Shown: positions 54,092 to 62,956, numbered from the stretch's first letter. The stretch is 64,000 nt of DNA from Flavobacterium sp. LPB0248 (GCF_013388355.1 NZ_CP058246.1:1116001-1180000), one strand, 5' to 3'. The notes: a model not told the origin generated them from the letters alone. A program made the numbers and translations.

Positions 54092-54126
54092 AAATCCCAA
54101 ACTCCATTTTGGAATTTGGGATTTTT
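54092..54126 (-). terminator. Hairpin terminator downstream of yajC
   Basis: AAATCCCAAA ... TTTGGGATTT (10 bp or more, loop ACTCCATTTTGGAA), flanked by A-tract and T-tract, so it may work in both directions. It lies between the yajC stop and the long inverted repeat. Confidence 0.7.
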
Positions 54127-54159
54127 AATCCCGATAGCTATCGGGATGTAATTTAAAAT

Positions 54160-54435
54160 TTACGCTTTCTTATTCAAAGCTGCACTCAATTCTAAAGAGA
54201 TAGCAGAACGCTCTAATTTTAATTTTCCAGACATTGTTTCGATTACAACAGTAGTTTCTGCTAATTCAGCGATTTTACCGTGGAAACCACTTTTTGTAAC
54301 TATTTTGTCACCTACTTTTAGGCTGCTTTCAAATTCTTTTTCGTTTTTTGCTCTTTTTTGCTGTGGTCTAATCATGAAGAAATAGATTACCACAAACATC
54401 AATAGAAATGGCGCAAATTGAGTTAATTGTCCCAT
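54160..54435 (-). CDS. yajC: Sec translocase accessory subunit YajC
   Basis: A 91-residue protein with one N-terminal membrane helix (FLLMFVVIYFFMI) followed by the diagnostic RPQQKRAKNEKEFESSLKVGDKIVTKSGFHGKIAELAETTVVIE. It joins SecDF at the translocon. The usual YajC length is about 90-110, so it is complete. It lies 75 bp downstream of nusB on the same strand, an arrangement typical for the phylum. Confidence 0.95.
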   Translation of the reverse strand: MGQLTQFAPFLLMFVVIYFFMIRPQQKRAKNEKEFESSLKVGDKIVTKSGFHGKIAELAETTVVIETMSGKLKLERSAISLELSAALNKKA

Positions 54436-54510
54436 AATTTAAATTTATTTTTGATTTATATTTAATTCTTTTTTTGGAATTTCTTATTTAAAATTTGGAA
54501 TTTGCCGTAA

Positions 54511-55455
54511 TTACATTAACCCTCTTCCTACTTTTACCATTTTTTTATTGGCAGTCAGTTCCTTAACAAGATTATCTAAAATTCCGTTGATAAAAATACT
54601 ACTTTTTGGTGTAGAATACTCTTTTGCAATTTCTAAATATTCGTTAAGAGTTACTTTTACAGGAATTGAAGGGAATTTAATAAACTCGCAAATTGCCATT
54701 TTTAAGATAATAGTATCAATTTCGGCAATACGATCGCTGTCCCAATTTGGTGTTTTATCTTCGTATTCTTTTGCAAAAGCAGTTTCATTTAAAATTGTTC
54801 TTCTAAACAAATCTTTAGCAAAATCTTTATCTTCAACATCTTTATACAATTTTGGCACTCTAAAATCGTCTGGATCTTCTGTTTTGATCGCTTTCAATTG
54901 TTTAACAATATGTGTATTTACAACCGGAATATCATCAACCCAAGTTAATTTATCATCCTCTAAATACTCGTATAATTTTTCGTTTGGAACAATAACATTT
55001 TCAAACAAATCAATTATAAATTGTCTGTCTTCCTCAAACGTATTTACGTTATTGCTCATGTATTTTTTGTAGATATCGCTTGCTTTTACATCATTTAAAA
55101 GTAAAATGATATAATCATCGTTTAAAGACCAGTTATTGATCTTACGATTTTCTAAAGCAATGCTAAGAGAATTACTTTCTGCTAAAAGCTGAAAGATTTT
55201 GTTTTTGATGAACTTTTCGTTCGGATTACGTTCTGCTGCAGTAGCAAGGTGTTTTTTACTTGACAGATGCAAATAGACAGCTTCTTTTTTGCAAATTTCT
55301 ATCAATGAAGAAAGCATTATAAGATATAAGTCCTGAATATTATCTATGCTATAAAAAAGAAATTTTTCTTCTTTTTCCATATTATCAGAACCGCTTTGGT
55401 GCATTGCATAAATGGATTGCATTACTTTAACGCGTATGTGTCTTCTATTTACCAC
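54511..55455 (-). CDS. nusB: Transcription antitermination factor NusB, long Bacteroidota form
   Basis: A 314-residue protein. NusB binds BoxA RNA with NusE to keep polymerase elongating through rRNA operons. The N-terminus RRHIRVKVMQSIYAMHQSG and the C-terminal NusB fold DSDRIAEIDTIILKMAICEFIKFPSIPVKVTLNEYLEIAKEYSTPKSSIFINGILDNLVKEL are recognisable; a ~150-residue helical insert explains the size, normal for this phylum. The likely start is GTG at 55455: there is no in-frame ATG upstream, and the next ATG (residue 12) would cut the conserved RRHIR segment. Confidence 0.92.
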   Translation of the reverse strand: MVNRRHIRVKVMQSIYAMHQSGSDNMEKEEKFLFYSIDNIQDLYLIMLSSLIEICKKEAVYLHLSSKKHLATAAERNPNEKFIKNKIFQLLAESNSLSIALENRKINNWSLNDDYIILLLNDVKASDIYKKYMSNNVNTFEEDRQFIIDLFENVIVPNEKLYEYLEDDKLTWVDDIPVVNTHIVKQLKAIKTEDPDDFRVPKLYKDVEDKDFAKDLFRRTILNETAFAKEYEDKTPNWDSDRIAEIDTIILKMAICEFIKFPSIPVKVTLNEYLEIAKEYSTPKSSIFINGILDNLVKELTANKKMVKVGRGLM

Positions 55456-55483
55456 CGTGTAAGAACATTTAAAAATTAGTCTG

Positions 55484-55491
55484 CAAAAGTA
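55484..55491 (-). promoter_or_regulatory. -7 box (TACTTTTG) of nusB
   Basis: Minus-strand match to TAnnTTTG, 28 bp before the GTG start. Confidence 0.5.
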
Positions 55492-55529
55492 TAACTTTTG
55501 ATGCGTATTTTAAAATTAAATCGTAAAAA

Positions 55530-55733
55530 AGTCGCAGTTTTCAGTCGCAGTTTTCAGTTTTATTCAAAATATGTAGTTGCCGCTATGCAGTATTTAGTCG
55601 CAGTTTGCAGTCGCAGTTTGCAGTATTCAGCTAAAACAGAAACTGAGAACTGAGACTGAATACTGTAAACTAAAAAAAATCCCAGTTTCCAGAAAAAAAA
55701 CTGAAAACTGGGACTGAGACTGTAAACTTAAAA
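55530..55733. repeat. Dispersed 'cagttttcagtctcagt' inverted repeats, copy 2
   Basis: A longer, duplicated version of the family: at least six direct words of the CAGTTTGCAG/CAGTTTTCAG type followed by the complements (CTGAGACTGAATACTG, ACTGAAAACTGGGACTGAG). It fills the whole gap between nusB and the leucine dehydrogenase gene. Sister copies are at 24574 and 60811. Confidence 0.75.
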
Positions 55734-55734
55734 A

Positions 55735-56841
55735 TTACTTAGAAGCGTTCTCGATTCTTCTTTGATCGATACGATTTTGAGCAATTGTAAGTGCTGCTTT
55801 ATGCGTTGTAATATTGTTTTTAGCAGCAAAATCTATAATTTCTAAAGTAGTATTATAGATGTTTTCTGTTTTACTCATGATTTCAGCTTTACCGTAGTTT
55901 GCTAATTCAGCATAAACATTGATGATTCCACCAGCATTGATCAAGAAATCTGGAGCATATAAAATACCTCTTTCTTGTAATCTTGCACCATGAACATTCT
56001 CATCTGCCAATTGATTGTTAGCTGCTCCAGCAATAACTTTAGCATTAATTTTGTTTACTGTATTATCATTAATCGTTGCTCCCATTGCACACGGTGCATA
56101 GATATCAACATCTGCAGTATACAAATCTTCTCCCGTATAAATTGCTGCATTGTATTTTGAAGCAACTTGATATAATTTTTCTTCGTTAATATCGGTAATA
56201 GTAACCTGTGCTCCTTCTTTAGTTAAATAATCAACCAAAGTTTCACCCACGTGTCCAATTCCTTGTACTAAAACTTTTTTACCTTCTAAAACATCAGTTC
56301 CAAACTGACTTTTAGCAGCAGCTTTCATACCTAAGTAAACTCCGTAAGCAGTAACTGGAGAAGGGTTTCCAGAACCACCTCTTTCTTCAGAAATTCCCGT
56401 AACATAAGGCGTTACATCTCTTACCGTGTCCATGTCTTTAGTTTCCATTCCGACATCCTCAGCAGTAATATATCTTCCGCTTAATGAGTGAACGAATTCA
56501 CCAAACTTACGCATTAATTCAGGCGTTTTCTGAGTTTTAGCATCGCCAATAATAACGGCTTTACCTCCACCAATATTAAGTCCAGTAATAGCAGATTTAA
56601 ACGTCATACCTCTAGAAAGACGTAAAACATCGTTTAAAGCTTCCCATTCTGTGTTATAATTCCACATTCTGGTTCCTCCCAAAGCTGGCCCCATAACCGA
56701 ATTATGAATACCAATAATTGCTTTTAAACCTGTATCTTTGTCATTGCAAAATACAATTTGTTCGTGATCGTCAAAAGATAATTGACCAAAAACAGGATCC
56801 ATTTTTTGAAGTTCCTTTCCAGTTGCGAAAGTTGCATCCAT
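55735..56841 (-). CDS. Leucine/valine-type amino-acid dehydrogenase
   Basis: A 368-residue Glu/Leu/Phe/Val dehydrogenase deaminating branched-chain amino acids with NAD+. ALGGTRMWNY and GLNIGGGKAVIIGD hold the catalytic Lys; YITAEDVGM the Asp; the Rossmann domain has KVLVQGIGHVGETLVDYL followed by VTITDINEEKL. APCAMGATINDNTV and AGAANNQLA follow. Its product keto-acids feed the pathway that ends in HMG-CoA lyase (41326). It carries its own minus-strand -7 box. Confidence 0.92.
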   Translation of the reverse strand: MDATFATGKELQKMDPVFGQLSFDDHEQIVFCNDKDTGLKAIIGIHNSVMGPALGGTRMWNYNTEWEALNDVLRLSRGMTFKSAITGLNIGGGKAVIIGDAKTQKTPELMRKFGEFVHSLSGRYITAEDVGMETKDMDTVRDVTPYVTGISEERGGSGNPSPVTAYGVYLGMKAAAKSQFGTDVLEGKKVLVQGIGHVGETLVDYLTKEGAQVTITDINEEKLYQVASKYNAAIYTGEDLYTADVDIYAPCAMGATINDNTVNKINAKVIAGAANNQLADENVHGARLQERGILYAPDFLINAGGIINVYAELANYGKAEIMSKTENIYNTTLEIIDFAAKNNITTHKAALTIAQNRIDQRRIENASK

Positions 56842-56891
56842 AGCGCTAGTATTAATTAGGTTAAAATTATGAATTCGTCAAAAAGACAACT

Positions 56892-56899
56892 CAAACATA
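56892..56899 (-). promoter_or_regulatory. -7 box (TATGTTTG) of the leucine dehydrogenase gene
   Basis: Minus-strand match to TAnnTTTG, 50 bp before the ATG at 56841. Confidence 0.5.
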
Positions 56900-57045
56900 A
56901 TTAAAAAATACATATGTGCTAATTTTTTATCTTTAAAATAACAATATTACAATCTAATTGTTTTGATTAAATCGCAAATTATTATAATTTTATTTAACAA
57001 TAATTCTTAAATCCAAAACAATTCAACATCATATTTCTTAAAAAA

Positions 57046-58824
57046 ATGAAAGAATTAAGCTATTTAAACAAATATTTCATTAAATATAAATACAGTTTTT
57101 CGCTTGGTATTTTAATCACCATAATCGCACAAATATTTTCTCTATTTACTCCAAAACTGATTAGCAAGTCTTTAAACGCTATTGAGAATTTTGACAAATT
57201 ATCTGCTGCAGAGCAAAGTTCTCAAATTGTGATTAATGCATATCGCCAAGATCTCATTCACAACGTATTACTTATTATTGGAACAACAATTGTTGCTGGA
57301 TTTTTAACGTTTTTAATGCGTCAGACCTTAATTGTAATGTCTCGTCATATTGAATTTGATCTAAAAAATGAAGTTTTTAGACAATACGAGAATCTTTCGC
57401 AAAATTTCTACAAACAAAACAGAACTGGAGATTTAATGAACCGTATTAGCGAAGATGTTTCAAAAGTTCGTATGTATGTTGGGCCAGCAGTAATGTATAC
57501 TATAAATACAGCTATCCGTTTCGCGATAGTCATATTATATATGTATAATGTATCGCCACTTCTTACCTTATATACTATACTGCCTTTGCCGATTCTTTCG
57601 TATTGCATTTTTAAGTTAAGTTCAGAAATCAATAAACGAAGCACGACATTCCAACAATACCTTTCTAAGGTTTCGAGTTTTACACAAGAAATATTTTCAG
57701 GAATTCGTGTTATAAAAGCATATTCTTTAGAAAATCAGCATCAAAATAATATGATTGATTTGGCCGAAGAAAGCAAACGTAAAAGTTTGAGTCTTGCTAG
57801 AGTGCAATCATTATTCGGACCTTTAATGATTGCCTTAATCGGAATCAGTAATTTGGTTGTTATTTATTTTGGAGGCGTGATGTACATTAACGGAAGCATT
57901 CCTAATATTGGAACCATAGCTGAATTTATTTTATACGTAAACATGCTAACTTGGCCCGTTGCTTCTTTAGGATGGGTTTCATCTATGGTACAGGAAGCAG
58001 AAGCTTCTCAAAAACGTTTGAATGAATTCTTGAAAATTGAACCAGAAATTAAAAACAACAACGAAAACACTTCAGAAATCCAAGGAAATATCTCTTTCGA
58101 AAATGTGTCTTTCACTTATGATGACACCAATATTGAAGCTTTAAAAAATGTTTCTTTTACAGTAAAAAAAGGAGAAACATTGGCTATCCTTGGAAAAACA
58201 GGTTCTGGAAAATCGACTATTCTTTCTTTGATTTCGAGATTGTACGATGTTACAGAAGGTGAAGTTAAAATTGACGGAAACGAAATCAGTACTTTAAACT
58301 TAAATGATCTTCGAAATAATATTGGAATTGTACCTCAGGATGCTTTCTTATTTTCGGATACGATTAAGAACAATATCAAATTCGGAAACCAAAATGCAAC
58401 TGACGAAGAGGTAATCGAAGCTGCTAAAAACGCTGTGGTTCATGACAACATTATTGCCTTTAACAAACAGTACGACACTGTTTTAGGAGAAAGAGGAATT
58501 ACACTTTCTGGTGGACAAAAACAGCGTGTATCTATTGCAAGAGCCATTATTAAAAACCCAGCAATTTTGCTTTTTGACGATTGTTTATCTGCTGTTGATA
58601 CTGAAACCGAAGAAATGATTTTGAATAATTTGTTCGAAATTTCTAAAGACAAAACAACCATAATTGTAAGTCATCGAGTATCATCTGCCAAGAATGCAGA
58701 TAAAATTATTATACTTGAAGATGGTAAGATAATTCAACAAGGTTCTCATAATCAATTAATAAATCAAGAAGGTTATTATGCATCGTTATATTTAAAACAA
58801 CTTTCGGAAAAAGAATTACTTTAA
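57046..58824 (+). CDS. ABC exporter, MsbA-like (permease-ATPase fusion)
   Basis: A 592-residue half-transporter. The N-terminal six-helix membrane domain spans about residues 15-320. The ATPase domain starts near residue 345 (ISFENVSFTYDDTNIEALKNVSF), with Walker [11 protein letters not shown]-loop IVPQDAFLFSD, signature LSGGQKQR, Walker B ILLFDDCLS (Asp in place of the catalytic Glu after Asp is not clear by eye) and H-loop IIVSHRVSSAKNA. It probably exports a lipid or a hydrophobic compound as a homodimer; clients are unknown. Confidence 0.9.
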   Translation: MKELSYLNKYFIKYKYSFSLGILITIIAQIFSLFTPKLISKSLNAIENFDKLSAAEQSSQIVINAYRQDLIHNVLLIIGTTIVAGFLTFLMRQTLIVMSRHIEFDLKNEVFRQYENLSQNFYKQNRTGDLMNRISEDVSKVRMYVGPAVMYTINTAIRFAIVILYMYNVSPLLTLYTILPLPILSYCIFKLSSEINKRSTTFQQYLSKVSSFTQEIFSGIRVIKAYSLENQHQNNMIDLAEESKRKSLSLARVQSLFGPLMIALIGISNLVVIYFGGVMYINGSIPNIGTIAEFILYVNMLTWPVASLGWVSSMVQEAEASQKRLNEFLKIEPEIKNNNENTSEIQGNISFENVSFTYDDTNIEALKNVSFTVKKGETLAILGKTGSGKSTILSLISRLYDVTEGEVKIDGNEISTLNLNDLRNNIGIVPQDAFLFSDTIKNNIKFGNQNATDEEVIEAAKNAVVHDNIIAFNKQYDTVLGERGITLSGGQKQRVSIARAIIKNPAILLFDDCLSAVDTETEEMILNNLFEISKDKTTIIVSHRVSSAKNADKIIILEDGKIIQQGSHNQLINQEGYYASLYLKQLSEKELL

Positions 58825-58877
58825 TTGTTGCGTAATAGATAATTTTTTATGATTTTTGAGTACTATTAATTCCAAAA

Positions 58878-59261
58878 ATGATAGAACGTATTATGAGAGA
58901 AAATGACATGTTAGAAAAAGAAGAGATTTTTTCTAAAGTATTACGCGCAGGAAGAAGAACTTATTTCTTTGATGTGAGAGCTACCAAAGCTGATGATTAT
59001 TATATCACGATTACAGAAAGCAAAAAATTTACTGAAGAAGATGGTTCTTTTCACTTCAAAAAACACAAAATCTACTTATACAAAGAAGATTTTAGTGCTT
59101 TCTCTGAAATATTAGAAGAAATGACTTCTTATGTTTTAAACCACAAAGGCGAAGAAGTAATTTCTGAAAGACACCAAAAAGATTTTAAAAAAGAATATAG
59201 CTCTGAAAAGAGTGAAAGCCAAAGATCTAGTTTTACAGATATTGATTTTGATGATATTTAA
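58878..59261 (+). CDS. PUR family DNA/RNA-binding protein (DUF3276)
   Basis: A 127-residue protein. EEIFSKVLRAGRRTYFFDVRATKADDYYITITESKKFTEEDGSFHFKKHKIYLYKEDFSAFSEILEEM is the diagnostic PUR domain (residues ~15-85), the same fold as Borrelia BpuR; the acidic, Ser-rich tail is disordered. Bacterial PUR proteins bind nucleic acids and act in regulation. Start is uncertain: ATG 58878 as given or the ATG at 58893 (MRENDMLEK). It ends with a strong terminator. Confidence 0.88.
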   Translation: MIERIMRENDMLEKEEIFSKVLRAGRRTYFFDVRATKADDYYITITESKKFTEEDGSFHFKKHKIYLYKEDFSAFSEILEEMTSYVLNHKGEEVISERHQKDFKKEYSSEKSESQRSSFTDIDFDDI

Positions 59262-59288
59262 ATCCAAAATCATCTACATAAAGTAGAA

Positions 59289-59321
59289 GTCCAATTTGTT
59301 ATGCATTTTGGACTTTTTTTA
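59289..59321 (+). terminator. Terminator of the PUR gene
   Basis: AAGTCCAA ... TTTGGACTT (about 8 bp) followed by a T-run of seven. It is preceded by AT-rich spacer. Confidence 0.75.
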
Positions 59322-59417
59322 TATATTTATGTTTCGAGATGTGAATTGTAAAATGTGAGACGTACGATTCATGCACTTTTTACTTCTAACAATTTTACAA
59401 ATTACACCTTACTTCTG

Positions 59418-60242
59418 ATGAAAAAATTAATTATTCTCCTAAGTTTCTTCCTTTACGGAATTTCGCTATCTGCCCAAAATTTAGAATACGAAACAAAAAG
59501 CAACATTCAATATTATAGTGCAGCTGTAAATAAAGCCGATAAATACATCAACGAAAGATGCGTTCTAGATATTTATTATCCAAAAAATAAAACTGGATTT
59601 GCTACAATCGTTTGGTTTCACGGCGGTGGATTAACTGGCGGAAACAAAGAAATTCCTGAAGCTTTAAAAAACAAAGGCTTTGCTATTATTGGTGTTAATT
59701 ACAGATTATCTCCAAAAGCAAAAGCTGAAAAAGCGATTGAAGATGCTGCTGCTGCAGTTGCTTGGACTTTCAATAATATTGCAAATTATGGCGGAGACAA
59801 ATCCTTAATTTTTGTTTCTGGACACTCTGCTGGAGGATATTTAGGAATGATGATTGGTCTGGATAAAAAATATCTTCAAAAAGAAAACATTGATGCCAAC
59901 CAAATTGCTGGTCTTATTCCGTTTAGCGGACAATGCATTACGCATTTTGAGATTAGAAGAGAAAACGGCATTCCTGAAAAACAGCCTACAATTGATGCTT
60001 TTGCTCCTTTATACCACGTTCGTGCCGATGCTCCGCCAATGTTATTAATTACTGGAGATCGCGAACTAGAAATGCTTGGACGTTACGAAGAAAACGCCTA
60101 CATGGCCAGAATGATGAAACTGGTTGGACATACACAAACTAAATTATATGAATTAGACGGTTACGGACACGGAATGACAGAACCTGGCTTTCCGCTTTTA
60201 GTCAATGAAGTAAACCGAATTTTAAAAGAACGTAAAAAATAA
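59418..60242 (+). CDS. Exported alpha/beta hydrolase (carboxylesterase-like)
   Basis: A 274-residue enzyme with signal peptide (LIILLSFFLYGISLSAQ). Oxyanion HGGG is in TIVWFHGGGLTGGNK; the nucleophile elbow is VSGHSAGGYLGMM (GxSxG); the acid is in LLITGDREL and the His in DGYGHGMTEPG. These mark the hormone-sensitive-lipase/carboxylesterase branch. Substrate unknown. I chose ATG 59418; the ORF extends to 59355 but the 21 upstream residues are encoded by repeat-like sequence. Confidence 0.85.
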   Translation: MKKLIILLSFFLYGISLSAQNLEYETKSNIQYYSAAVNKADKYINERCVLDIYYPKNKTGFATIVWFHGGGLTGGNKEIPEALKNKGFAIIGVNYRLSPKAKAEKAIEDAAAAVAWTFNNIANYGGDKSLIFVSGHSAGGYLGMMIGLDKKYLQKENIDANQIAGLIPFSGQCITHFEIRRENGIPEKQPTIDAFAPLYHVRADAPPMLLITGDRELEMLGRYEENAYMARMMKLVGHTQTKLYELDGYGHGMTEPGFPLLVNEVNRILKERKK

Positions 60243-60264
60243 TCACTAAATAAAATCCACGGCA

Positions 60265-60810
60265 ATGGAAACACAACTATTAATTATACCAGGACTTGGA
60301 GATTCTGGAGAAAAACACTGGCAAACCTTTTGGCATAAGAAATTCGAAAACTCAATTCGTGTTGTGCAAGACAACTGGGACGAACCTGTTCGCGAAGAAT
60401 GGCTTGAAAGATTAAATGAGAATATTTCAAAACTTAACAAACCAACTATTTTAGTAGCGCATAGTTTGGCGGTTTCATTGGTTCTGCATTGGGCAGAAAA
60501 ACACAATAATCCGTATATTATTGGCGCTTTTTTAGTAGCTCCTGCAGATGTTGATTCACCTCAACATACGCCAGAATGCACGAGAAACTTCTCGCCTATT
60601 CCGCTTTATAAATTACCTTTTCCGTCTGTAGTCGTTGCAAGCGAAAATGATCCTTATGCTTCTTTTGAAAGAAAAAAACTCTTCGCTGAAAAATGGGGAA
60701 GCGATTTTGTAAACATCGGACAGCAAGGTCACATCAATTCTGATTCTGATTTAAAATATTGGGAGGAAGGACAGGAGATACTACTGAAGTTAATTGAAAG
60801 AATAAAATAA
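60265..60810 (+). CDS. RBBP9/YdeN-type serine hydrolase
   Basis: A 181-residue alpha/beta hydrolase of the RBBP9 family: LLIIPGLGDSGEKHWQTFWHKKF at the N-terminus, nucleophile elbow ILVAHSLAVSL (AHSLA), the acid in VVVASENDPYASFE and the His in GQQGHINSDS. Members are small serine hydrolases with unclear substrates. 22 bp after the previous esterase gene, suggesting co-transcription. Confidence 0.9.
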   Translation: METQLLIIPGLGDSGEKHWQTFWHKKFENSIRVVQDNWDEPVREEWLERLNENISKLNKPTILVAHSLAVSLVLHWAEKHNNPYIIGAFLVAPADVDSPQHTPECTRNFSPIPLYKLPFPSVVVASENDPYASFERKKLFAEKWGSDFVNIGQQGHINSDSDLKYWEEGQEILLKLIERIK

Positions 60811-60878
60811 GTTTTCAGTTTCAGTCTCAGTTTTCAGTCTCAATTTAAAACTGTAAACTGAGACTGCGACTGCAAACT
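60811..60878. repeat. Dispersed 'cagttttcagtctcagt' inverted repeat, copy 3
   Basis: TTTTCAGTTTCAGTCTCAGTTTTCAGT and complement AAACTGAGACTGCGACTGCAAACT fill the gap between the convergent hydrolase and csaA genes, where it may terminate both transcripts. Related to 24574 and 55530. Confidence 0.75.
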
Positions 60879-61212
60879 ATCCAATACGCAATCCATTAGG
60901 AATCTTAAAATCTGGAGCTAATAAAATAACATCCCCCTCCTCGCCTACTGCGCCAAGAACCAGACATTCACTCATAAACTTTCCGATTTGTTTTCTTGGA
61001 AAATTTACAACCGCAACTATCTGACGATTTACTAAATCTTCTTTCTGATATCTCTTGGTAATTTGTGCCGATGATTTTCTAATTCCTATTTCCGAACCAA
61101 AATCTATCGTTAATTGGTATGCAGGTTTTCTTGCTTCAGGAAAATCGTTTACTTCTATGATTGTTCCAACGCGCATATCGGTGCGCTCAAATTCGTTCCA
61201 GGTTAAATCCAT
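60877..61212 (-). CDS. csaA: tRNA-binding / chaperone-like protein CsaA
   Basis: A 111-residue single OB-fold protein of the CsaA/tRNA_bind family: WNEFERTDMRVGTIIEVNDFPEARKPAYQLTIDFGSEIGIRKSSAQITKRYQKEDLVNRQIVAVVNFPRKQIGKFMSECLVLGAVGEEGDVILLAPD. MRVG...ARKPAY and QIGKFMSE are conserved motifs. CsaA is proposed to help protein export or tRNA handling; the fold is secure, the cell role less so. It is convergent with the hydrolase run, separated by the repeat. Confidence 0.93.
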   Translation of the reverse strand: MDLTWNEFERTDMRVGTIIEVNDFPEARKPAYQLTIDFGSEIGIRKSSAQITKRYQKEDLVNRQIVAVVNFPRKQIGKFMSECLVLGAVGEEGDVILLAPDFKIPNGLRIG

Positions 61213-61340
61213 TTTTAATTGTATTATTTACAAACCTATAAATTTTGTAATTAATGCACCTAATTCTATAACCAATTTCTTTTTCTTAAATCTAATTTTA
61301 CGAGAAGATAAAAGAAAATACTCACGTAAAAAGATATAAC

Positions 61341-62234
61341 ATGGAACATACTGAACCAAATGCATGCATGTCAATTAAAGATTTTGAATCTAATTTAAAA
61401 CAGGTTCACACTGATAAATATATAGAAACTGCTCAAAACGTAAGACTGTATGTAAAGGATTATGGTCAGGGAAAACCCGTTATCCTAATTCACGGCTGGC
61501 CACTTTCGAATGAAATGTGGGAATATCAAATAGACCATCTTGTCCAAAATAATTACAGAGTTATCGCTTACGACCGACGCGGGTTCGGAAAATCTTCTCA
61601 GCCTTGGGATGGCTACGATTACGATACTTTGACTGATGATCTTAAAGAAATTATTGAGCAATTAGAGTTAGAAAATGTAACTCTTGTTGGCTTCTCAATG
61701 GGCGGTGGCGAAGTAGTTCGTTATTTCAGTCGTCATGGCGGAAAAGGTGTTACCAAAGCAGCTTTGATTTCGTCAATTATTCCATTTCTGCTAAAAACTC
61801 ATGATAATCCTGATGGGCATCCAAAAGAGAAAAGCGAAAATACTGCTGTGGCAATAAAAGAAGACAGAATAGGATTTATTGATAATTTCGGAAAAACGTT
61901 TTTTGGAGTCAATATTATCAATAAGCCTTTAAGCACACCTTTATTAGAATATTACAGAGCTTTATGTTCAGTGGCTTCTCCAAGAGCTACTTTAAAATGT
62001 GCAGAATCATTCTCTTACACTGATTTTAGAGACGAATTAGATTTTATAAAAGTTCCAACTCTGATTATTCATGGAGACGACGATAAAATTGTTCCAATCG
62101 ACCTTACTTCTCGAAAAGCAGCAAAATCAATTGCAAATAATACTTTTATCGAATATGAAGGTGCGCCTCATGGCCTTTTTTATACAGATAGAGACAAATT
62201 AAATGAAAATTTACTGGAATTTTTGAATTCATAA
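61341..62234 (+). CDS. Alpha/beta hydrolase, non-haem chloroperoxidase-like
   Basis: A 297-residue enzyme. VILIHGWPLSNEMWEYQ supplies the oxyanion region, VIAYDRRGFGKSSQP, the nucleophile elbow LVGFSMGGGEVVRY (GFSMGG), the acid in LIIHGDDDKIVP and the His in EGAPHGLFYTDRDK. The GFSMGGGEV and RRGFGKSS wording is typical of the bromoperoxidase/chloroperoxidase-like esterase group; the perhydrolysis activity is a side reaction. The true substrate is unknown. It ends in a strong terminator. Confidence 0.92.
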   Translation: MEHTEPNACMSIKDFESNLKQVHTDKYIETAQNVRLYVKDYGQGKPVILIHGWPLSNEMWEYQIDHLVQNNYRVIAYDRRGFGKSSQPWDGYDYDTLTDDLKEIIEQLELENVTLVGFSMGGGEVVRYFSRHGGKGVTKAALISSIIPFLLKTHDNPDGHPKEKSENTAVAIKEDRIGFIDNFGKTFFGVNIINKPLSTPLLEYYRALCSVASPRATLKCAESFSYTDFRDELDFIKVPTLIIHGDDDKIVPIDLTSRKAAKSIANNTFIEYEGAPHGLFYTDRDKLNENLLEFLNS

Positions 62235-62239
62235 AACTT

Positions 62240-62296
62240 AAAAAAGTATCCAAAGAAGCAAGCTGTTGTAGCTAACTGCTTTCTTTGGATACTTTT
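62240..62296 (+). terminator. Strong terminator after the chloroperoxidase-like gene
   Basis: AAAAAGTATCCAAAGAAGCA pairs with TGCTTTCTTTGGATACTTTTT (about 20 bp, one bulge); the loop is AGCTGTTGTAGCTAAC. T-rich tail. Confidence 0.9.
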
Positions 62297-62360
62297 TATT
62301 CTTGTGCTCTTTTTTTTACAGATTTTTAAAGCTACTTTTGAAAATCAAATTTCGAATAAA

Positions 62361-62915
62361 ATGGCACGAACTGAATCAACAATGCTTCCTTTAGGAACAA
62401 TTGCACCTGATTTTTATTTAAAAGACACTAATTCTAATAATAGCTATTCTTTTGAAGATTTAAAAGGTTCAAAAGGTACTTTGGTTATGTTTATTTGCAA
62501 CCATTGTCCGTTTGTGCATCACGTAATAAGCGAAATTGTAATGATTGCCAATGATTATCGCGTACAAGGAATTGGAGTTATTGCTATTTCAAGCAATGAT
62601 GTTGTTAAATATCCGCAAGATGGCCCAGAATTAATGACGGACTTTGCTATAGAAAACAAAATTGACTTTCCGTACTTGTATGATGAAAGTCAAGAAATAG
62701 CAAAAGCATATCAAGCAGCTTGCACTCCAGACTTTTATTTATTTGATAATCAAGACAAATTATTCTATCGCGGTCAGCTAGACGATTCTAGACCAAGCAA
62801 CGGAATTCCACTTAGCGGAAGCGATCTGAGAGGTGCTATAGACGCCTTAATTTACAACAGAAGTTTAAAAGAACCGCAAAAGCCAAGTTTAGGTTGTGGC
62901 ATTAAATGGAAGTAA
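62361..62915 (+). CDS. Thioredoxin-fold protein, AhpC/TlpA-like
   Basis: A 184-residue cytoplasmic protein. GTIAPDFYLKDTNSNNSYSFEDLKGSKGTLVMFICNHCPFVHHVISEIVMIAND is the peroxiredoxin/TlpA start with a CNHC motif in place of CxxC; the later ACTPDFYLFDNQDKLFYRGQLDDSRPSNGIPLSGSDL segment is shared by a family of thioredoxin-like proteins in Bacteroidota. The CNHCPFV site could work as a redox pair, but no reductant is nearby. I chose ATG 62361; upstream residues from 62304 overlap the terminator tail. Confidence 0.88.
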   Translation: MARTESTMLPLGTIAPDFYLKDTNSNNSYSFEDLKGSKGTLVMFICNHCPFVHHVISEIVMIANDYRVQGIGVIAISSNDVVKYPQDGPELMTDFAIENKIDFPYLYDESQEIAKAYQAACTPDFYLFDNQDKLFYRGQLDDSRPSNGIPLSGSDLRGAIDALIYNRSLKEPQKPSLGCGIKWK

Positions 62916-62942
62916 AACCTCACTAAATTCAAAAAGATTACG

Positions 62943-62950
62943 TATCTTTG
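62943..62950 (+). promoter_or_regulatory. -7 box (TATCTTTG) upstream of structured RNA candidate
   Basis: Exact TAnnTTTG, the same octamer as those before the fur-like and tetR genes. Predicted transcript start near 62957, just before the first paired base (62962). Confidence 0.65.
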
Positions 62951-62956
62951 CAAATC

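Larger units (their letters stand above)
53824..54159. other. 336-bp gap composed of dispersed repeats
   Basis: No gene. From left: the 'gtcattctgagcgaagtcgaagaac' word (53849-53873), a 35-bp palindrome (53885-53919), the GTCATCCTGACGAAGGAAGGAT core (53931-53953), a long inverted repeat (53974-54078), a terminator (54092-54126) and a perfect CCCGATAGCTATCGGG palindrome (54131-54146). Confidence 0.7.

Noticed and set aside
54548..55072. 174-codon frame antisense to nusB
   Set aside because: Antisense shadow of an established gene; composition follows the opposite-strand codons of nusB.
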